From Trissonchulus latispiculum (lineage: Eukaryota; Nematoda; Enoplea; Enoplida; Ironidae): 64,000 bases of DNA. Under the pieces are notes generated by a model, which searched no databases, had not been told where the DNA came from, and worked only from the letters and a program-made list of their open reading frames with translations. The DNA lies in contig JASAND010012762.1 of assembly GCA_030248195.1 (NCBI GenBank), forward strand, positions 51,005-115,004, written 5' to 3'. This document shows positions 1-10,620 of the stretch, piece by piece. Position 1 is the first letter of the stretch. Every line of letters begins with the position of its first letter. A program made the translations under genes and the position numbers.

Positions 1-240
1 TGAAAAATGATAGGTCTGTTTTGCGGGGGGGGGTCGAATGATAGGTCACATTTGCGGGGGGGGGTGCCTTGCTATTGGAAAAAGTGAGCATACGCAATTG
101 CGTACTAGGTACTCATTTGCGGGGGGGTCCACTAGGTACGCAATTGCGGGGGGGGGTGGCCCGTTAGCGCGCAGAGCATGGCTCAGCTGCTAATAACATA
201 GAGTGTGACGCTTGTCACACTCTTATGTATTATGTACTCT
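1..240. repeat. G-run / hairpin repeat, truncated copy
   Basis: Several 7-10 nt G-runs follow TTGC or TTTGC, then GTTAGCGCGCAGAGCATGG and a small hairpin (AGAGTGTGACGCTTGTCACACTCT) ending in TATGTACTCTTG. The same modules recur in both orientations at 39925-40308, and the outer TIR (CAAGAGTACATAATA) recurs at about 63937-64000. This is one end of a dispersed palindromic repeat cut by the window edge. Confidence 0.7.
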
Positions 241-1568
241 TGTTACTATTAATGAACGCAGTGTTTTCTGGATAAGCGCATAACGCGACGCTTGTTCTAT
301 TATTTTTTCAGATACAGAATTGAAAATTGTTAATAATTATCTGTCGCAAATGTCTGCTGGTCCTGCTGACATTAACTGTAGCAATGATTCTACTGGTGAC
401 CTTGATTGTGATAGGAATGGTCTGGGTAATAGGCAAAAGGCGAACTCACTTTATTAAGTTTTAATGTTTAATGTACGCTGTAGCGTCCAGAGTGTGTAGT
501 TTCTGTTTGTTTTTTTACGTTGTAATTATTTTCTCGTCTTATTTTGTGGTTTAATAGAAATATGTTGCCAACGAAATACACATGGTCCAATAGAATAAAG
601 TGAGCCTTGTTGTAGCCGTTTTTTAGGTCATTGGTGAGATTAAAGCAACAGTTTAATTTAAATGAATGCAACAAATGTATCTATTGTCTCCTTCGCATTT
701 TTTAACTAATTGTTTTATTTTTATTTTGTCGTTTGGATTTTGGCTTAGTTTCGCTTATTTGTCATCGTGCGCCAGTGCCGTAGAACAAACACTGATGTTG
801 AAACTTAGTTTTTCCAGATGATTGTTACAAATAAACACAGTAGACTGAAGTACTTCATTGCGTTTTACTGAGGTACATTTTAGATGGTTTTGCATTGAAA
901 ACACTTAGTGTAACCTAGTAAGGATGTACGTGTTTGTTTCTGCTTTATTCCTTCTCATCAGTTATGCTTGTTACACTTGTCTACAGTTTCTAAACACGAA
1001 ACTGTAACTTCTTTGAACGGAAAAGGGAAACAAGCAAAGGCAGCGCGAGCAGTATTTGTTAACCTTCTCGGTGGCGAAGGTAAATGCTGAAAGCAGGTGG
1101 TTCAAATAGTTAAAGCCAAATACTACATAGATGTCACTATTTAGGAAGGATTGTTGTGACAAGATCTTAATATTTGGAATCATGTGTTGTGTATTGAATG
1201 TTGTAATTAGCTGATTTTTGTTTGCTGTCATAATCGAAAGCTCCTTATATTGCTCTTAGCATAGTTTGATGGAAATTTAAAGACGTAGAATTACGTCCCC
1301 TCGCAGGGAACGTAAAGGTTTCATCACTGGGGCTTAGTAACAGTTTGACTTTGTAAAAGTATTTTGGACACTATAAAGAAAAAGCAAGTTCTAAGATTTC
1401 AAACTTCCATTCTATGAAACAATTCAGAATTTTAGTACCTTTGCTCACTGTTCTTGAATAGCAGCTTGCTCTTTTTTTCTGCTCCGTCGCTTTAATGTTG
1501 CAGTGTATTTACTGTATTGCAGTTTTTGCTTATAAAATAAATATTTTTTTCTTGATGTTTCAGAGTCC
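241..1568. other. AT-rich non-coding stretch
   Basis: I see only short, low-complexity frames and no recognisable motif. It ends in a pyrimidine tract and TTTCAG acceptor that opens the next exon, so at least its 3' part may be intron. Confidence 0.4.
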
Positions 1569-2217
1569 AAGACTCTGTTCGAAATTGCTAAGAAGCTTGG
1601 GTCCCTGTGCTACAGTTCAGATGGCGATATGTTTGTGTTCCCGGCGTGCCCACCCCTTACTGTGTTGGGTTGGGCCCGGCAGATTGTTGTGTGCCTGAAT
1701 AACGTCTGCCATGCCCCCTTGCCATGGGGTTCCCTGGGAAGGTTCCAGGACGGTGAGCTTCCCAGACTTCTTCCCCGAGACCCGGAGTTCCTTCGGCAAA
1801 TGAAGGAAACCCTGGTTAGCCAGCGGACGGAGCTGCCCAATGGCAGATTTTATTATCCGGATTCCCTTCTATTGCACTTTTTGAAACATTGGAGACATTT
1901 TCAGGACTCTTGTCAGGGCGCCTATCATGAGCGGGCCAACTATTATTTGTGCCAAATAGTTGCTGGCACTCCAACTAGTCGCTCAACGTTGACTTTTTAA
2001 GCCGAATCCTGACCACGCTACATATGCCCGCTTGTCCTTTAGTGGAATTATGCGGTATTATAAACTTGTCCCCGTGTCATCCGAGGACGGCTTTTCCGCT
2101 GACAGCTCTCTGGAGGCGGATACCGAAGAACTACAGGCTTGTACTTGCAGGGCCACTGTGATTGTGGGTTGTGACGTTCATGGAGCCTGCGCATCGAAAG
2201 TTTCTATTGCCAGCTGA
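1569..2217 (+). pseudogene. Exon of an unrecognised gene, broken by a homopolymer frameshift
   Basis: A good acceptor (TTTTTTTCTTGATGTTTCAG) is followed by a frame open to a TAA at 1998-2000. The frame is rich in Trp, Leu and Pro (for example FLKHWRHF) and reads like protein rather than chance. Directly after a run of five T's the reading continues in another frame (1993-2217) with equally protein-like acidic sequence (SSLEADTEE). One T fewer would join the two, so this is either a recent pseudogene or a homopolymer error in the sequence. Just past the final stop lies CTGAG|GTATGA, a usable donor. I do not recognise the family. Upstream exons are not identifiable. Confidence 0.4.
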
Positions 2218-3054
2218 GGTATGATCATTTTATGTTTGTGTACATAATTCCTTTTTTCAAGATATTACATAGTCACCGTAATGGCACTTTTATGGAAATT
2301 TTGTCCTGATGGGAAAGCAAATGTATATCCTGCTCTTTGTGTGGTCTAGGTGGGTGCCGTTAAAATAACGGCAGTCGAAATAATTGAAACTTGAAATTCT
2401 GCGAATTTGAATGAAATTCTTTGAGGGCGCCCGCTATTAATAAAAAAGTTGTCCTCAATAAATTTGTGTCTCCTGGTACTAGTTAAAACATTCTATCCAC
2501 TATACAAACATCTAGATTATGGTAGATTTGCTGGGCAAAAATGTCACCTCCCTTTTGACCTTTCGTCCTTTACGATGGTTGTTTATTTCTGCCTTTTATA
2601 ATTTTTCTCTGTATACGGCACGCGTTTTTCAATGCGATCTGTTAGTTTAGGGTGAGACACACTGGGCTTGCTGAGTATACAACGGCTTTGATGTATCAAT
2701 TGTCAATGACAGCATGATTACCCTGCCCCTGCTCTTCACTTGAACAAAGACGAACTGCGCTTTTAGAATTTGCTCAAGTTTTGATCAGCTAGAGAAATTT
2801 TGGCGAGCAAGCATTAAAGATTAATAGATGTAACCGAAGTGTTAAACCACCCACCTAGGATATAAGATTTTATGCACACGTAAAAATGTATATGATGACA
2901 GAATATTTATCTAGTGATTGCTTTTAAAAGCTTGAGAAAATTCAACTTAATTTTTCAGTTTTGCAAACCTTTAATAGTTTTATTCAAGATTAATTTTTGT
3001 TATTAAGTTTGTTATTTCGAAATCTCATCTCATGTGTTCATTTATTAATGTTGT
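2218..3054. other. Intron or intergenic DNA, no feature seen
   Basis: AT-rich sequence with no long frame, repeat or RNA-like structure that I can support. It could be intron if the 1569-2217 exon is spliced to downstream exons. Confidence 0.35.
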
Positions 3055-3076
3055 AGAATTTTAACTGTGTAAATTT

Positions 3077-3833
3077 ATGGTTCGCCGAATCAGACTATCT
3101 GGTGCTGTTGATAATTTGCGACAAGTATGTACATATTGTTATAATTTTATTAGTTTTCAATTCGATTGGAGGTGACACCCTGTAGGATTTCTTTATAGGT
3201 TTCTATGCTCGAACTAATAGTTCTGATTTTACATTTCTGATGTGACTATATGATAGTTTGCTTTTAATAGATCGAAACTGAATTTAAAATTTTCGACCAA
3301 GCAGCATTTGCATGAATATAATCCTGATTCGTGTACTAATAATGCTGAACTGGAAACTTAAAGCTTTCGATTCGATCAACAAAAACTAGAATATGTCGAA
3401 TTTAAAACTTAATATAAAGAATATTTGTGTATTTTAAGTTAAAATTAATTTATTCTGCACATTTTAAATTTATGCATTCCTCCGAACCGAATTTCCTCCC
3501 GCGACCATTTCTGAGATAAACTATTGCGCTAATTTAAATTAATTACTAAATCGAAAGATGGTACTTTTGATTCAAGTATATTCTATTTTCTATTTCCTTA
3601 TTTTTGATCTTTTGCTTCAGAGATCTGACCGGACATCGCAGAGCCGGTTTATCGCGCCTCGAGGTGAAAACTGCCGTCGGGGGGGAGGTAGAGGTGTTCG
3701 TGGCGGTGGCGATGTTCGCAGGGGGCGAGGTGGCCGTGGTCGTGGAGGTGGTCGTTTTGGCGGAATTCCAGGTGGTCGCGACAGTCCTGGTGGTGGCAGT
3801 GATGGTAGGGGCTTATTTCCAAATAAACAGTAG
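3077..3833 (+). CDS. Small two-exon RGG-box protein
   Basis: Exon 1 is 3077-3124 (ATG, 16 codons, beginning MVRRIRLSGAVDN), ending at the donor CAA|GTATGT. The intron runs 3125-3620 and ends in TTTTGCTTCAG. Exon 2 is 3621-3833, in phase 0, and ends with a TAG. The product is about 86 residues; most of exon 2 is an RGG/GRG-box (repeated RGGGRG, GGRGRGGG), the composition of RNA-binding, arginine-methylated proteins. No folded domain is visible. An AG acceptor (TTGTAG, 3055-3056) lies 20 nt upstream of the ATG, so the 5' UTR is itself spliced or trans-spliced. It shares layout with the next gene (short first exon, Arg-rich second exon, same strand). The precise role is unknown; exon structure is inferred from splice consensus and phase only. 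Confidence 0.55.
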
Positions 3834-4390
3834 CAGGTGGCCCAAGTTTTCAGTGTGCTTCTGGTTGTCCATATTTTTACCATAGTTTTTCATTGTACTA
3901 GTATTCTCAATTATCTCTCACTCAGTAAAAATTTGAACTGTAACTGTCATCAACTCTGATCTGATTATTTGAAATTCGCTTTCAATCACTCATGTATAAG
4001 TTCAATATGCTTAGCTGGGTGCGCCCACTGTTTTACTGCGCTTCCAGCACCAGGATTCAAGCTCTACTGTGATAGCCAACTTTATTTCTATCAATTGGAA
4101 AACTTCACTTCTACGGTTTAAAACTGTTTAAATATTGTCTATTTGCAACGGTATTCTTGACATAAAATAGAAACAAATCAACGCTATGAAATGTGTCCAT
4201 CTGGTTTGCTACTCCATGACATCCCAAAGAATAGGTAAAGTCGGGACTGTCTCTTTCTAGCTGTTCGGAATCTGAGCTGTTTCAGCTGTTTCAAGCTGAA
4301 TCTTTTGGGGTAGTTTAAAATTTAAAGAGCTGTCATGAATGAGTTTCTTTGTGGATCCTACAATAATTTGGTGTTCTGTTCACTTTTCAG
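3834..4390. other. Spacer between the two Arg-rich genes
   Basis: No coding signal. It should hold the 3' UTR of the RGG gene and ends in the CACTTTTCAG acceptor at 4381-4390 that precedes the next start codon. Confidence 0.4.
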
Positions 4391-4408
4391 ATAAACTTAA
4401 ATTGGCAT

Positions 4409-4972
4409 ATGGCTGCACGGACTGGGAAGAAAGCTTATTTTCTACGTCGCAAATTTGTTAGAAAGGTAACATTGATGAAATTCATACCAGCAGATTTTAT
4501 CTTCGCCAATTTAAAAGAGTATTAAAACCTTCATTCAACGTTGTACCTACTGCATAAATTTGAAATTTAAACTTTACAATTGCGTTTGCATTTTATTTCT
4601 CAAGGTAATGATTATTATTATTAAAGTTTAAGTTAAATTAATTCCCGTCTCTACTTGCAACGTCTATGCTCTCCAAATTAACATTATTCTTTGTCCTCAG
4701 TACCATTTCTTTTCCATTTTTAGAATCCCCACTTACGTGAGTTGGATACTATTGTATCGTATTGCTCTAGCCGAACAGAAAGTGCTTCTCGTCGCCGTCG
4801 CCGTCGTCGTGGTTTTGGCGGGCGTGCGGGTCGTCGCACTGGTCGTCAAGGTGGCCGCATTAGGGTTGTGGTGGGTCGAGCCCGAAGGGCTGGAGGGCGC
4901 CGTCGCTTAGGAGGGCGCCGTCGACCTAGATTCGTAATCGGAGACTGGGTGCCCGAAACATTCGCCCGCTAG
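4409..4972 (+). CDS. Small two-exon Arg-rich basic protein
   Basis: Exon 1 is 4409-4465 (ATG, 19 codons, MAARTGKKAYFLRRKFVRK), ending AAG|GTAACA. The intron is 4466-4723 and ends in TTTTCCATTTTTAG. Exon 2 is 4724-4972, in phase, with TAG at 4970-4972. The product is about 102 residues, extremely basic: a run of seven Arg after SAS, then GR/RGG-type repeats, closing with a non-basic tail (FVIGDWVPETFAR). This composition fits a nucleic-acid-binding protein, such as an RGG factor or a chromatin-packing protein; I cannot choose. A TTTTCAG acceptor sits 18 nt upstream of the ATG, and an AATAAA polyadenylation signal lies at 5267-5272. An alternative acceptor at 4699-4700 would give a hydrophobic, less plausible frame. 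Confidence 0.55.
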
Positions 4973-5266
4973 TAACTATAAATTTCGCTTCCTAGCGGCA
5001 TTATGAACTATTGAACTGCTGTTGCATTGCTGTATGTAGCTAAAGTAGCTGAAGTAGCTGTAAGGTTTTACTGTTTTGGGTTAAGTGCAATTCTGTTTCA
5101 CCGACGTTGAAGCTAGGCTAGCACTACCTATATAGGGTTTCAATCTTTTGCATTCTGTCCCGCAAGTCTCGAATTAAATGTGTTGTATTATCTCTGTAAA
5201 TCTCTGTTATCTAAATTTTACTCTCAAAAAGCAGTCAACTCCAAACTGAAAGTCAACTAAACATTA

Positions 5267-5272
5267 AATAAA
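5267..5272 (+). terminator. Polyadenylation signal AATAAA
   Basis: It lies about 300 bp downstream of the stop of the Arg-rich gene, in the right orientation, followed by a T/GT-rich stretch (TTTTTTGGTGCTTTTTGG). Confidence 0.5.
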
Positions 5273-5289
5273 GTCCGCTCAATTTTTTG

Positions 5290-6150
5290 GTGCTTTTTGG
5301 TGCTATCAGGACACATGAAGTGAGTGGCAGCCGATAATGAGAATTGAAGGCATACAGTAGGAACCGTGTCAAAAATGGGCGATAAATTTATCGTGTATTA
5401 GTGTACGTGCTTCTTTTCACGTCACTTGTTTCGAAGTTCTTAAAGAAATCTGTGATCAGCACTAAACATACGAGCTAATGACCTTATGCTTAACTTTTTC
5501 ATTCATTCTTTTGGACGTGGTTTTCTGTCTGTTGTCGGAAAAAGAAAAGAAAGGACCAAAAAGTTAACATAAAAAGAAGCGTGTAAAGCTTGTGTAAGTT
5601 TTTAACAAACCGTTTGAAATTCGTAAAATATCGAATTACCTAATTTAACGAATTTAAAATTTAACACGAATTTATATACGCTTCCTTTTGAAACCTTGCT
5701 GAGCAATGTTTCATAACGGTATATAGAAAGGACTCTACTGTCTATTAAGTTTGCCGTGCATTTCCCGGTGAACCACAAATACCAGCACACATCTAGCATA
5801 CCTGTGTTCACGACATAGTTTTTGTAAGCATTTGTATGCAAATGCAATTTTAATTTTTGTTTCTACTGTATACGCCACGAATAAACGTCAGGTGAAACAA
5901 TTGCGTCAGCATTAACAGTGCATAAAAATTTTGCATAGTTCGTCCCGCTGCCTCCGTTGAAGCCATTAATCAGATTCAGAAGTTAGTTTCTAGATTATAT
6001 TCCTCTACCGGAGTTTCTCTTTGCGAATCCTTAATATAGTACTTATTATAGTACTTTGCTATGATTTATTTAAAATTATAAGTCATGTTAATATCTTTCA
6101 GTATTAGTTTAAACTTGATAAAATGAACAACTTGGGTCCGATCCTCTAAT
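5290..6150. other. AT-rich non-coding stretch
   Basis: Nothing beyond short chance frames. No repeat boundary that I can place. Confidence 0.35.
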
Positions 6151-6164
6151 TGGGAAAAATTTCC

Positions 6165-6320
6165 ATTCCTGTTTTTTTTTTTTAAAAAAAAAATTTTATG
6201 TTGGGGGGGGAAGGTTAAATTGGAGGAAAAACGAGGGGGAGAGGGGGGGCCGCAGGGGGGAAATTTTGTTTTGGGGGTGGGTTGTTGTGTGGTGGGGGTG
6301 TTCCCCTATATAGGTTTTAA
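6165..6320. repeat. T/A homopolymers followed by G-rich low complexity
   Basis: A T-run and A-run are followed by about 120 nt made almost only of G, T and A with many G-runs. The base composition is unlike its flanks and may be a low-quality assembly patch or a true G-rich repeat. Confidence 0.5.
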
Positions 6321-6348
6321 CCCATTTGATTCAGTGTGAATCAAATGG
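6319..6348. repeat. Perfect 12-bp hairpin
   Basis: CCCATTTGATTC, a 5-nt loop, then GAATCAAATGGG form a perfect stem just upstream of the LINE 5' region. The function is unknown; it may be part of the LINE 5' UTR. Confidence 0.6.
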
Positions 6349-6628
6349 GATTTATGTTTAGAGGCCATTAACCAGGCCGTTCTACATTGCCTGAACCCTG
6401 AAGGATCCTATCTCGATATCCGTGACGTCTGCTTTTCATCTAGACGATATATTTACGTATTAGCTTCTGATTTTGTTTGCTCCGTTTGGTTTGATTTTCC
6501 ATGCTCAGTCCTCATTTTCTTGGCTTATTTTTGTGGATTATTTGGCGTGTATATGCTTCTTTATGCTACATCCTCATTTCTGGGCATTATTTCTTTATTC
6601 TCCTGATTTCTTGGTGTAGTGTCGCTTT

Positions 6629-7540
6629 ATGGCCCCACCTCCTGCTGCCCCGAAGTGTGCGGCGGCTGACGCGTGTAAGCGCTCTGGGAAAATTGGAACT
6701 AGGGACTTTACAATTCAATGCGCCCTCTGTCCAAAGCTGTTTCATGCCATCTGTTTAGGCATAGACGACCCTACTTACCGGAAGTTGGAAGATTCGAACG
6801 CCCTTTCTATTCTTGGCTACGTATGCGCTGGGTGCAAAACGGACTTTTCCAAAATGAGGAATGACATTAATCTTTTGACAGCCCAAGTTGAGTCTCTAAA
6901 GGCAGCTGTAATGCGAAGTCCTGGGGGCACCGTCCCTGTAGGTGAGCCATTGCCCCCACCTGTTGGGGAAGGCCAAGGCTTGGCTGCCTTGTCAAGTAGA
7001 GTGGCCCGTCTCGAGCAGAACCTGAACCCAGATGCCATGGTGAATCTTATAGCTTCGGCTGTTGAAGAAGCGATGGAAGCCGACGCGAAGAAAATGAACT
7101 TAGTAGCGATTGGAATCCCAGAATCTATGAAGGATAAGGATGGACAATCCATTGATGATTTAGAATGCATTGGTGTAATTGCTGATAAGGTTGGTGTAAA
7201 ACGTACGGATATCGTGCGTGTATTCCGGGACGCCCCATCCGGGCCGGGCCGCCCCCCTATTCTAAAAGTTGTTTTTGGGAATCTGTTAGCAAGGCGTACC
7301 TTGCTAACCACTTTTGCAGAGGGGAAGGCGGCCCTGCCCGGATTGGACCGCGCATGGATTCGACCGGATTTAACGTTTAGGCAACGTGAGCGGGATAGGA
7401 AATTACGGGAAGAACTGGCGGCTCGCCGGGACCGCGGCGAAAAGGTTAAAATCTTCCGGGGCAAGATTGTCCCAAATCTTACCAAACCTAACGTCCCGGG
7501 TACCGGTGGGACGCCGGATCGACCCCCAAACAGCGAGTGA
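6629..7540 (+). CDS. LINE ORF1: PHD finger and RRM-like protein
   Basis: 303 residues. The N-terminal 70 residues carry a Cys/His zinc-finger pattern of the PHD type (C-x2-C...LFHAICLG...CAGC), as in ORF1 of many CR1-like LINEs. A short coiled-coil segment follows (about residues 73-95 and 120-132), then a region with the NLVAIGIPES motif typical of the RNA-binding domain of LINE ORF1 proteins, then an Arg/Lys-rich tail. The expected role is binding element RNA and forming the ribonucleoprotein. The ATG at 6629 is the first in frame with the PHD finger. It overlaps ORF2 by 4 nt (GTGA). An opposite-strand frame at 6817-7485 is a shadow. Confidence 0.85.
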   Translation: MAPPPAAPKCAAADACKRSGKIGTRDFTIQCALCPKLFHAICLGIDDPTYRKLEDSNALSILGYVCAGCKTDFSKMRNDINLLTAQVESLKAAVMRSPGGTVPVGEPLPPPVGEGQGLAALSSRVARLEQNLNPDAMVNLIASAVEEAMEADAKKMNLVAIGIPESMKDKDGQSIDDLECIGVIADKVGVKRTDIVRVFRDAPSGPGRPPILKVVFGNLLARRTLLTTFAEGKAALPGLDRAWIRPDLTFRQRERDRKLREELAARRDRGEKVKIFRGKIVPNLTKPNVPGTGGTPDRPPNSE

Positions 7541-10374
7541 TCACTGACCCAGTCTCTGAACTAACTACTAATGTGAATGAACCCCTTAGAAGCCTAAAGT
7601 GCGTGTATTTCAATGCTCAGTGTATTAGAAATAAGTTAGATGACTTAAGTTATTTAATAGATGATATGTCTCCTGATATTATTTTTGTATCGGAAACATG
7701 GTTAGAAAATTATGATCAGGATTCTCTCTTTAGTTTTACCGTAGGATATAATGTTTTTAGATCGGATAGAAAAACACGTATACATGGGGGAGTATTAGCT
7801 CTTATAAAGGATAGCTTGGACTGTAAGAAGGTGGAAGAATTATGTATCGAAGGGTACATAGAAATTCTTTGGATCAAACTTAAACTTTTGAAACATACTT
7901 TTGTTGACGTTGGCGTTGTTTACCGGTCTCCGGTGGCTCCTTGGAATGTTGACGAAAATTTTAGAAATCATCTCCAAAATAAAATAAGCAATTCAGATTT
8001 GATATTAGTTGGCGATTTTAACTTACCAAATTTATTTAGCAATGTAAATTTGAGAACGGCAAACGAAACAGAATATAGTTTGCTTTTTCATGAGCTTGGC
8101 CTTCATCAATTAGTAGACAGCCCCACTAGATGTAACAATTTTCTAGATTTGATTTTTACCACAGATGATCAATTGTTAACCAAGGTCGAAGTCTCTGAAC
8201 CATTTGGTAGTAGCGACCATAATTTAGTTTCTTTCGAAGTTGTTGGTAAGGCTATTGAAAAGAAAAAGAAAGTTATTTGTTTTTATGATTTTTCTAGAGC
8301 AGATTATTTAGGTCTAAATGCATTTCTTGACACCATTGCATGGGAAACTCTACTTTTAAATTCAACAGTAAATGAAATGTGGGTTACTTTTAGTAACATC
8401 TTAGAATATGCTATTAATCTATATGTTCCCAAGAGGAGGGCAGCTAGCAAATCTTTTAAATGGTCCCGGGCCACCCGACAAAAGTTTAGAAGAAAAAAGA
8501 AATTATGGCAGATGTATAAGAGAACTCGTCTTGATCGTGATAGAAATGCTTTCAGAGCTGCTGCTAAAGAAGCTACTGATGAGGCTGCAGCAGACGTGCG
8601 GAGGCATGAAAACAGCATTCTAAATTCTGCTTCTCTAAGCCGTTTTTATAATTTTGTCAACTCGAAAATGACTTCTAAAAGTGCTATACCGGCTCTTGAA
8701 AAGGATGGTGTCGAAGCCACTACTTGCAAACAGAAAGCTGAACTACTAAATCGTCAATTCTGTAGTGTTTATACTCAGGATAACATGGAACTACCAAATT
8801 TGGAAAACTTCACTAACCAAGTATTTGATAACGTCTTGTTTACTGAAGAAAATATTGCAAAATTTATTGATAAGTTACCTAATAAAAAGTCGGCTGGTCC
8901 TGACGGATTATCTTCTTTCTTTTTAAAACGAGTTAAAGATAGCATTCTCAGGCCCCTAATGTATATTTTCCAGTTAAGCATAGACTCGGGTGTGCTGCCA
9001 CAACAATGGCTTGACGCGAAGATTGTTCCTATTTATAAAAAGAAGGGTAAAAATAATGATCCTGCCAGTTACCGACCAGTAAGCCTAACATGTGTTTGTT
9101 GTAAACTTTTCGAGTCCATCATTCGAGATCTTATTATAAAGCATTTGAAAGAAAATAATCTGATCTGCCAGCAGCAACATGGTTTTTTGAAAAAGAAATC
9201 GATAGTTACAAACGTTTTAAAATCTCTTGTTGATTGGTCTAACATGCTAGAGGAAGGGAAGGTAGTTCATTGCTGTTATCTTGACTTTGCAAAGGCTTTT
9301 GATACAGTATCACACACTAAACTTCTATACAAACTTGATCGGTATGGCATTAAAGGTAAAGTATTAAATTGGATTCGAGCTTTCCTTTCAAATCGTACGC
9401 AGTTTGTTGAAGTAAACGGTAGTAGATCGCCAAAAAGCCCAGTTACTAGTGGGGTCCCGCAAGGAACAGTGCTGGGACCAGTGCTGTTTTTGGTCTATAT
9501 AAACGATATAGTAAGTTGTATTGAGTCGGCAAAGCTTCTGATTTATGCAGATGATGTTAAGTTATATATTGGAACTAAAAAATCAACTATTACTGACGTA
9601 CTACTTCAAGATGATCTTAGGCGGTTGTATGAATGGTCAGTTAAATGGCAGCTATGTCTAGCCATTCCAAAGTGTTCAGTATCGGTTTTTGGACCATGCA
9701 TACAACAGCCACACTATCAGCTAAATGATGAAACTTTGCCGGTTACAAACGAAATTAGAGACCTAGGCTTTATAATTTCAGGAAATTTGCAATTTAGTAG
9801 TCACTGTTTAGCAGTATACAAAAAAGCATTAGGCGTTCAAGCTTTGATATTTAAATCTTTTAAATCCAGAGATAGAAATTTTTTAGTTAAAATGTTCACG
9901 ACTTTTGTCCGTCCTATTGCTGAAAGTAGTACCCCAATTTGGTCTCCTTACTTGTTAAAGGACATAGATTTAATAGAAAAAATTCAAAGACGTTATACCA
10001 AACGGATTCCTGGACTTGAACATTTTACTTACTCAGAACGTTTAAGCATGCTAGGTCTTAAGTCACTGGAGATTAGGCGGTTGTATACCGATCTGAAATT
10101 ACTCTACAAAATTGCTAACAACCAAATTGGCATCTCCTTTGATCAAATGTTTCAATATTCCAACCCGGTAAGCACACGTAGTCACAGTTTGCGAATAAGA
10201 TTACCGAGAAACACTAGGACTGCCTCATTAAATAATTTGTTTCATGTTAGGGTAGTAAATGTATGGAATTCGTTACCCGAGACGGTAGTTACTTCTCCAA
10301 GCTTTGATAGTTTTTGTAGGCTTCTAGAGTCATTGGATTTAAAGCGATTTCTAAGGGGTCGGGGGGTCAGTTGA
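7537..10374 (+). CDS. LINE ORF2: AP-endonuclease and reverse transcriptase
   Basis: 945 residues. The N-terminal APE-like endonuclease shows FNAQCIRNK, SETWL, GDFNLP and SSDHNLV. The central reverse transcriptase shows AGPDGLSSFFLK, YRPVSLT, YLDFAKAFDTVSH, SGVPQGTVLGPVLF and the catalytic YADDVKLY. A C-terminal region lies after the thumb; no RNase H is seen. It nicks the target and primes reverse transcription of element RNA (target-primed reverse transcription). The frame opens with GTG overlapping the ORF1 stop, so translation probably uses reinitiation or a later ATG. All catalytic signatures look intact. Confidence 0.93.
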   Translation: MITDPVSELTTNVNEPLRSLKCVYFNAQCIRNKLDDLSYLIDDMSPDIIFVSETWLENYDQDSLFSFTVGYNVFRSDRKTRIHGGVLALIKDSLDCKKVEELCIEGYIEILWIKLKLLKHTFVDVGVVYRSPVAPWNVDENFRNHLQNKISNSDLILVGDFNLPNLFSNVNLRTANETEYSLLFHELGLHQLVDSPTRCNNFLDLIFTTDDQLLTKVEVSEPFGSSDHNLVSFEVVGKAIEKKKKVICFYDFSRADYLGLNAFLDTIAWETLLLNSTVNEMWVTFSNILEYAINLYVPKRRAASKSFKWSRATRQKFRRKKKLWQMYKRTRLDRDRNAFRAAAKEATDEAAADVRRHENSILNSASLSRFYNFVNSKMTSKSAIPALEKDGVEATTCKQKAELLNRQFCSVYTQDNMELPNLENFTNQVFDNVLFTEENIAKFIDKLPNKKSAGPDGLSSFFLKRVKDSILRPLMYIFQLSIDSGVLPQQWLDAKIVPIYKKKGKNNDPASYRPVSLTCVCCKLFESIIRDLIIKHLKENNLICQQQHGFLKKKSIVTNVLKSLVDWSNMLEEGKVVHCCYLDFAKAFDTVSHTKLLYKLDRYGIKGKVLNWIRAFLSNRTQFVEVNGSRSPKSPVTSGVPQGTVLGPVLFLVYINDIVSCIESAKLLIYADDVKLYIGTKKSTITDVLLQDDLRRLYEWSVKWQLCLAIPKCSVSVFGPCIQQPHYQLNDETLPVTNEIRDLGFIISGNLQFSSHCLAVYKKALGVQALIFKSFKSRDRNFLVKMFTTFVRPIAESSTPIWSPYLLKDIDLIEKIQRRYTKRIPGLEHFTYSERLSMLGLKSLEIRRLYTDLKLLYKIANNQIGISFDQMFQYSNPVSTRSHSLRIRLPRNTRTASLNNLFHVRVVNVWNSLPETVVTSPSFDSFCRLLESLDLKRFLRGRGVS

Positions 10375-10620
10375 TCACCGTGATCCTCCCCCGTCCTGCT
10401 CACGTTAATGAAGTTAGCGGTATGTTGTTAGTTGTTTTTCTTTTGTCATGTTTATTTTTTTCTTTCCGTGCTGATTTTCTTTTCAGTTCTGTGATTTGTT
10501 TTGCGTTTCATATGTAATTTCATATGTTTATTTGCTAGATTTATATAATTTGTTTTGTTTGCGATTAAACGCTTACCTTCATTTACTTGAGTAAAGATTT
10601 CTTTCTTTCTTTCTTTCTTC

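Larger units (their letters stand above)
6360..10620 (+). mobile_element. Non-LTR retrotransposon, CR1/L2-like, apparently full length
   Basis: It contains a 5' UTR, ORF1 (PHD finger), ORF2 (APE endonuclease and reverse transcriptase), a 3' UTR and a (TTTC)n tail at about 10592-10619. Both ORFs are open with no internal stop, so the copy may still be competent. No RNase H domain is seen after the RT, consistent with the CR1/L2 group. The 5' boundary is approximate and I could not identify a target-site duplication. Confidence 0.75.

Noticed and set aside
3604..3885. Plus- and minus-strand frames over the RGG exon (Val-rich, Pro/Arg-rich)
   Set aside because: By-products of GC-rich repeat codons; the RGG frame fits the splice phase and composition.
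6817..7485. 222-codon minus-strand frame
   Set aside because: Antisense shadow of LINE ORF1, whose PHD and RNA-binding motifs are clear.
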